Below are positions 5,563 through 8,188 of a stretch of DNA of 8,188 nt, in pieces. The notes beneath the pieces were generated by a model. It saw only the letters and a list, made by a program, of their open reading frames with translations. It had not been told where the DNA came from and searched no databases. Source of the stretch: Gemmatimonas phototrophica (lineage in GTDB: Bacteria; Gemmatimonadota; Gemmatimonadetes; Gemmatimonadales; Gemmatimonadaceae); contig CAMBRJ010000107.1 of NCBI GenBank assembly GCA_945870175.1, forward strand, positions 1 through 8,188, given 5' to 3'. How positions within the stretch are numbered: position 1 is the first letter of the stretch; each line of letters starts with the position of its first letter. A program made the position numbers and the translations under genes.

Positions 5563-6471
5563 TCACCGCCTGATCGCTCGATCGACCGCCATCGCGAGGA
5601 AGAGCAGGGCCAGATAGAGTAACGAGTACTTGTAGACCCACCACGCCGGGCCAGTCCATGGCTTCGACGCGCGGGCGGCGAAGAGCACCTTGAGCACGCC
5701 GCCCATCAGCAGCGCATTCAACACGATGGCGGAAAGGAGATACAGCGTACCGAATGCCCCGAACAGCACCGGCAGCAGCGTGAGCACGATGAGGATCACT
5801 GTGTACCACACCATCTGGTACATCGTCTCGCGTTCACCCCATACCAGCGGGGCCATCGGGACTTTGGCGCGTCCGTAGTCCACCTGCTTGAGCAGCGCGA
5901 GCGCCCAGAAATGCGGCGGTGTCCAGTAGAACACGATGAGGAAGAGGCATAGCGCCGATACATCGAGCGTGCCCGTCACGGCCGCCCACCCCACCAACGG
6001 CGGAAATGCGCCAGCCGCGCCGCCGATCACGATGTTCTGCGGCGACGACCGCTTGAGCCACCGCGTGTAGATGAACACATAGAAGTAGAAGCCGGCCAAG
6101 GCGAGGCCCGCCGTGAGCACGTTCACGAAGTGCGCCAACATCCACGTGGCGAACGTCGCACAGGCCACGCCGAAGGCGAGCACCTGAATCGGCGACATGC
6201 GCCCGCTCGGAATCGGACGCAGGCGCGTGCGCGCCATGATGTCGTCGATGTCGCGGTCGAGGTACATATTCACCGCGTTCGCGCCGCCGGCCATGAGATA
6301 GCCGCCGATCGTGACCAGCAGCACGGAGAGCCACGTCGGCGAGCCCGCCGCATACATCGGCGCCACCGTCGTGACGAGCAGCAGCGAGATGATGCGCGGC
6401 TTGGTCAGCGCGATCAGATCGCGCGACAGCGGCGTGGGGGCCTGGTCGGGGTCCAGCGCGACTCCGGTCAT
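5563..6471 (-). CDS. ctaB: Heme O synthase (protoheme IX farnesyltransferase), 302 aa
   Basis: The enzyme (also called CyoE or COX10) transfers a farnesyl group from farnesyl diphosphate to heme b, giving heme O, the precursor of heme A or the direct cofactor of heme-copper oxidases. It is a UbiA-superfamily membrane protein. The first catalytic motif is N68-x3-D72-x3-D76 (NMYLDRDID), followed by RTRLRPIPSG, the family's usual sequence. The second conserved segment is D198-Y-G-R-A-K-V-P-M-x-P. The TPPHFWALAL stretch is also typical. About eight to nine hydrophobic helices can be seen. Length is normal. The start ATG (6469-6471) shares bases with the stop of the upstream 81-aa gene (ATGA), so translation is coupled. 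The longer upstream extension is out-of-family shadow reading. Neither ctaA (heme A synthase) nor the oxidase subunit genes are in the window. Confidence 0.96.
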   Translation of the reverse strand: MTGVALDPDQAPTPLSRDLIALTKPRIISLLLVTTVAPMYAAGSPTWLSVLLVTIGGYLMAGGANAVNMYLDRDIDDIMARTRLRPIPSGRMSPIQVLAFGVACATFATWMLAHFVNVLTAGLALAGFYFYVFIYTRWLKRSSPQNIVIGGAAGAFPPLVGWAAVTGTLDVSALCLFLIVFYWTPPHFWALALLKQVDYGRAKVPMAPLVWGERETMYQMVWYTVILIVLTLLPVLFGAFGTLYLLSAIVLNALLMGGVLKVLFAARASKPWTGPAWWVYKYSLLYLALLFLAMAVDRAIRR

Positions 6472-6713
6472 AGTGGCAGGGCGCGATACGCGCCAACGAA
6501 GACGGCGATCAGTCCACCCACCGGCAGCACCACCCACAGGATTTCCGTGAGCCGATGCGGCGTCGGAACCTGAGAGGAGGACGGCAGGATGGGCAGCGTA
6601 CGAAACACGGCGCGCAAAATGAACAGTTGCGCGATCACGCAGGCGACGACGGCGCTCCAGAACAGCGCGGTTACCACGGCCGGCGGAAGGGACACAGTGA
6701 GGACAGAAGTCAT
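6468..6713 (-). CDS. Two-helix miniprotein resembling the membrane anchor of cytochrome c oxidase subunit II, 81 aa
   Basis: There are two predicted membrane helices, about residues 12-33 and 58-76, joined by a Pro/Ser-rich loop (39-52). Helix 1 contains ALFWSAVVACVIAQLFIL, then R34 and R38. Helix 2 begins H53-R-L-T-E57-I-L-W60-x3-P64, very close to the E-I/L-x-W-T-x-x-P motif that opens the second helix of cytochrome c oxidase subunit II. The protein stops right after that helix, so the copper-binding CuA domain is absent. Its ATGA overlap with heme O synthase says the two are made together. A role as a small oxidase subunit, assembly factor or heme-handling partner is inference. The ATG at 6711-6713 is the first in frame; the Shine-Dalgarno is weak. 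Chance similarity of a generic two-helix protein cannot be excluded. Confidence 0.6.
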   Translation of the reverse strand: MTSVLTVSLPPAVVTALFWSAVVACVIAQLFILRAVFRTLPILPSSSQVPTPHRLTEILWVVLPVGGLIAVFVGAYRALPL

Positions 6714-6777
6714 AGCCCATGAAAAGTAGACGACGGCACCCCGTGCGGTACTGCGCGCGGGATACTACCATAGCGTT
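6714..6777. promoter_or_regulatory. Divergent promoter region between the heme O operon and the amino-acid permease
   Basis: These 64 bases separate two gene starts that point away from each other, so promoters for both must lie here or overlap the genes. On the plus side, TACCAT (6766-6771) lies six bases before the permease ATG at 6778 and is a 4/6 match to a -10 box. No Shine-Dalgarno lies between them, so a leaderless transcript is possible. On the minus side, TAGTAT (revcomp of 6762-6767) is a similar weak -10. No convincing -35 boxes are seen. Confidence 0.25.
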
Positions 6778-8160
6778 ATGACCTCACCTTCGGTTTCCTC
6801 GACCAGCACAGCTGCCGGCGCCAGCACGGAATTGCCGCGTCGATTGGGCCTGTGGAGCGCGATCGCCGTCCTCGTCGGCACGACGATCGGCTCGGGCATC
6901 TTCCGGTCCCCGGCCGGCATCGCCGACAAGCTCCCGGGTCCATTGCCCCTCCTGGCGGTCTGGGCAACAGGCGGCATCTTCGCGCTCTGCGGTGCCCTGA
7001 CCCTGGCCGAACTGGCCGGCGCCATGCCGCGCACCGGCGGCTACTTCGTGTACATCCGCGAAGCCTGGGGGCGCTTGCCCGCATTCTTGTATGGTTGGTC
7101 CGAGCTCACGCTCATTCGGGCCGCCGCCCTCGGTGGCATCTCGACCACCTTCGCCGAGTATCTGTTGCGGGGGCTAGGGTACAATCCGTCGCTGGCGCCC
7201 TTCGACACCTACGCGCATTGGATCGCGGCGGCCACGGTCGCGCTGATGGCCGTCATCAATGTGGTCGGGCTCAAATGGGGGGCCCTGGTGCAGAACTTCA
7301 CCACGGTCGCCAAGTACGGCGGACTGATGCTCATCATTCTGCTGGCGCTCATTCTGGGGCTGCCCCAAACCGGTGGGCACTTCACCCCGGCCATGCCCCC
7401 AGGAAGCTTCTCGGTCTCCGCGTTCGGTCTGGCCCTGGTCTCGGTTCTCTGGGCCTTCGACGGGTGGGGCGACCTCAGCAAGGTCGCCGGTGAAGTGAAG
7501 GACCCCGAGAAGACGCTCCCCAAGGCCATCGTCCTTGGCACGCTCAGCATCATTTTCATCTATATGCTGGCCAACATCGCCTATCTGTCGGTGCTGTCCG
7601 TCGACGAGATCCGCGGCGCGCGACTGGTGGCGGCCGACGTGGCCGAGAAGCTGATCGGCCCGATCGGTGTCACCCTGGTCGCGATCACGGTGCTGCTGTC
7701 GACGTTCGGCTCGGTGAACGGCTCGCTGCTGACCGGCCCGCGCATCTTCTTCGCGATGGCCGACGACGGGCTGTTCTTCAAAAAGGTCGCGGCGGTGCAC
7801 CCGACCTTTAAGACGCCGTACGTGGCGATCCTGCTCACCGCCACGATCGCGATCGCCTTCGTGCTCGTGCGCACCTTCGAGCAGCTGGCCGACATCTTCG
7901 TGACGGCGTCGCTGGTGTTCTACATCCTCAGCATCGGCGCGATCTTCAAGCTGCGTCGTCGCCCGGATTGGAACCCACCGGTGCGCACGCCCTGGTATCC
8001 CCTGGTCCCAGCGCTGTTCTGTCTCGCCACGCTGTTCCTCTTAGTGAATGCGCTGATGGACGACGCCCAACGGGTGCCCACGCTCGGGGTGTTCGGCGTG
8101 ATTCTGCTGGGGGTGCCGGTGTATTACCTGACGGTGGGTCGGAGCGCGGCGAAACGGTAA
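6778..8160 (+). CDS. APC-superfamily amino-acid permease, LAT/SteT-like, 460 aa
   Basis: This is a secondary transporter or exchanger of amino acids in the inner membrane. After a ~20-residue Ser/Thr-rich tail, helix 1 carries the unwound substrate-binding motif GSGIF (38-42). The RTGGYFVYIREAWG segment follows helix 2. The helix 6 region reads W225-A-F-D228-G-W, then VAGEVKDPEKTLPKAI, which is the hallmark of LAT-type carriers (compare AYDGWN...EE-x-K/-NP-K-LP-AI). Twelve hydrophobic helices fit the 460-residue length, which is normal for the family. The gene is complete, with TAA at 8158-8160. It stands alone on the plus strand, and the 28 bases after it show no clear terminator. Substrate cannot be told from the sequence; neutral amino acids or Ser/Thr exchange are the usual choices for this branch. 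Confidence 0.93.
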   Translation: MTSPSVSSTSTAAGASTELPRRLGLWSAIAVLVGTTIGSGIFRSPAGIADKLPGPLPLLAVWATGGIFALCGALTLAELAGAMPRTGGYFVYIREAWGRLPAFLYGWSELTLIRAAALGGISTTFAEYLLRGLGYNPSLAPFDTYAHWIAAATVALMAVINVVGLKWGALVQNFTTVAKYGGLMLIILLALILGLPQTGGHFTPAMPPGSFSVSAFGLALVSVLWAFDGWGDLSKVAGEVKDPEKTLPKAIVLGTLSIIFIYMLANIAYLSVLSVDEIRGARLVAADVAEKLIGPIGVTLVAITVLLSTFGSVNGSLLTGPRIFFAMADDGLFFKKVAAVHPTFKTPYVAILLTATIAIAFVLVRTFEQLADIFVTASLVFYILSIGAIFKLRRRPDWNPPVRTPWYPLVPALFCLATLFLLVNALMDDAQRVPTLGVFGVILLGVPVYYLTVGRSAAKR

Positions 8161-8188
8161 GATCCGAACAGCCAACGCCTTAGGTAGC

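Noticed and set aside
5510..5809. Open frame extending the ABC exporter by 100 residues upstream
   Set aside because: It overlaps the C-terminal coding part of heme O synthase in another frame, is rich in Arg/Ala without domain likeness, and the ATG at 5507-5509 gives the normal family N-terminus.
6472..6771. Open frame extending heme O synthase by 100 residues upstream
   Set aside because: It overlaps the 81-aa two-helix gene in another frame and reads as Arg/Cys-rich non-domain sequence; the ATG with the ATGA overlap fits the family length.
8161..8188. Terminator or attachment site after the amino-acid permease
   Set aside because: Only 28 bases remain and no stem or T tract is visible.

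Overview
The base composition is strongly GC-rich with G or C at most third codon positions. Gene content is that of an aerobic, Gram-negative-type bacterium: heme O synthesis, a lipoprotein and a zinc-type anti-sigma factor. My best guess is Gemmatimonadota or a similar GC-rich soil or water lineage. The guess rests on the composition, the CAGAG/CTCTGCG intergenic repeat and the carboxypeptidase-regulatory-like lipoprotein. No marker gene proves it.

Left part (1-771). Two minus-strand genes run off the left edge: a 104-residue soluble zinc-type anti-sigma-like protein, then the start of a hydrophobic DUF92-like protein. The reading frame with good coding signal changes near position 80-95. 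The last ~90 bases look like a piece of an oligopeptide-type ABC permease, so the edge may be a junction or an assembly artefact. A 160-base spacer with an AACGTG-N8-CACGTT inverted repeat separates these genes from the plus-strand genes.

Middle left (772-3549, plus strand). A protein ending like a V4R (4-vinyl-reductase-type ligand-binding) domain is followed by a G+C hairpin. Next come an M24B Xaa-Pro peptidase with all five metal ligands and, tightly coupled, a lipoprotein. The lipoprotein resembles a cupredoxin/carboxypeptidase-regulatory family but appears to have lost most of its copper ligands.

Convergent gap (3550-3781). It contains a long inverted repeat with 17-base perfect arms.

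Right part (3782-8160). A minus-strand operon reads, in transcription order: an 81-residue two-helix protein resembling only the membrane anchor of cytochrome c oxidase subunit II; heme O synthase (ctaB/cyoE), coupled by an ATGA overlap; and an MsbA-like ABC exporter half-transporter. Divergent from it, 64 bases away, is a complete LAT-type APC amino-acid permease.

Most genes are ordinary housekeeping or transport types. I found no clear new multi-gene system. The most unusual items are the COX2-anchor-only miniprotein with heme O synthase, the apparently copper-less lipoprotein, and the frame switch at the left edge.
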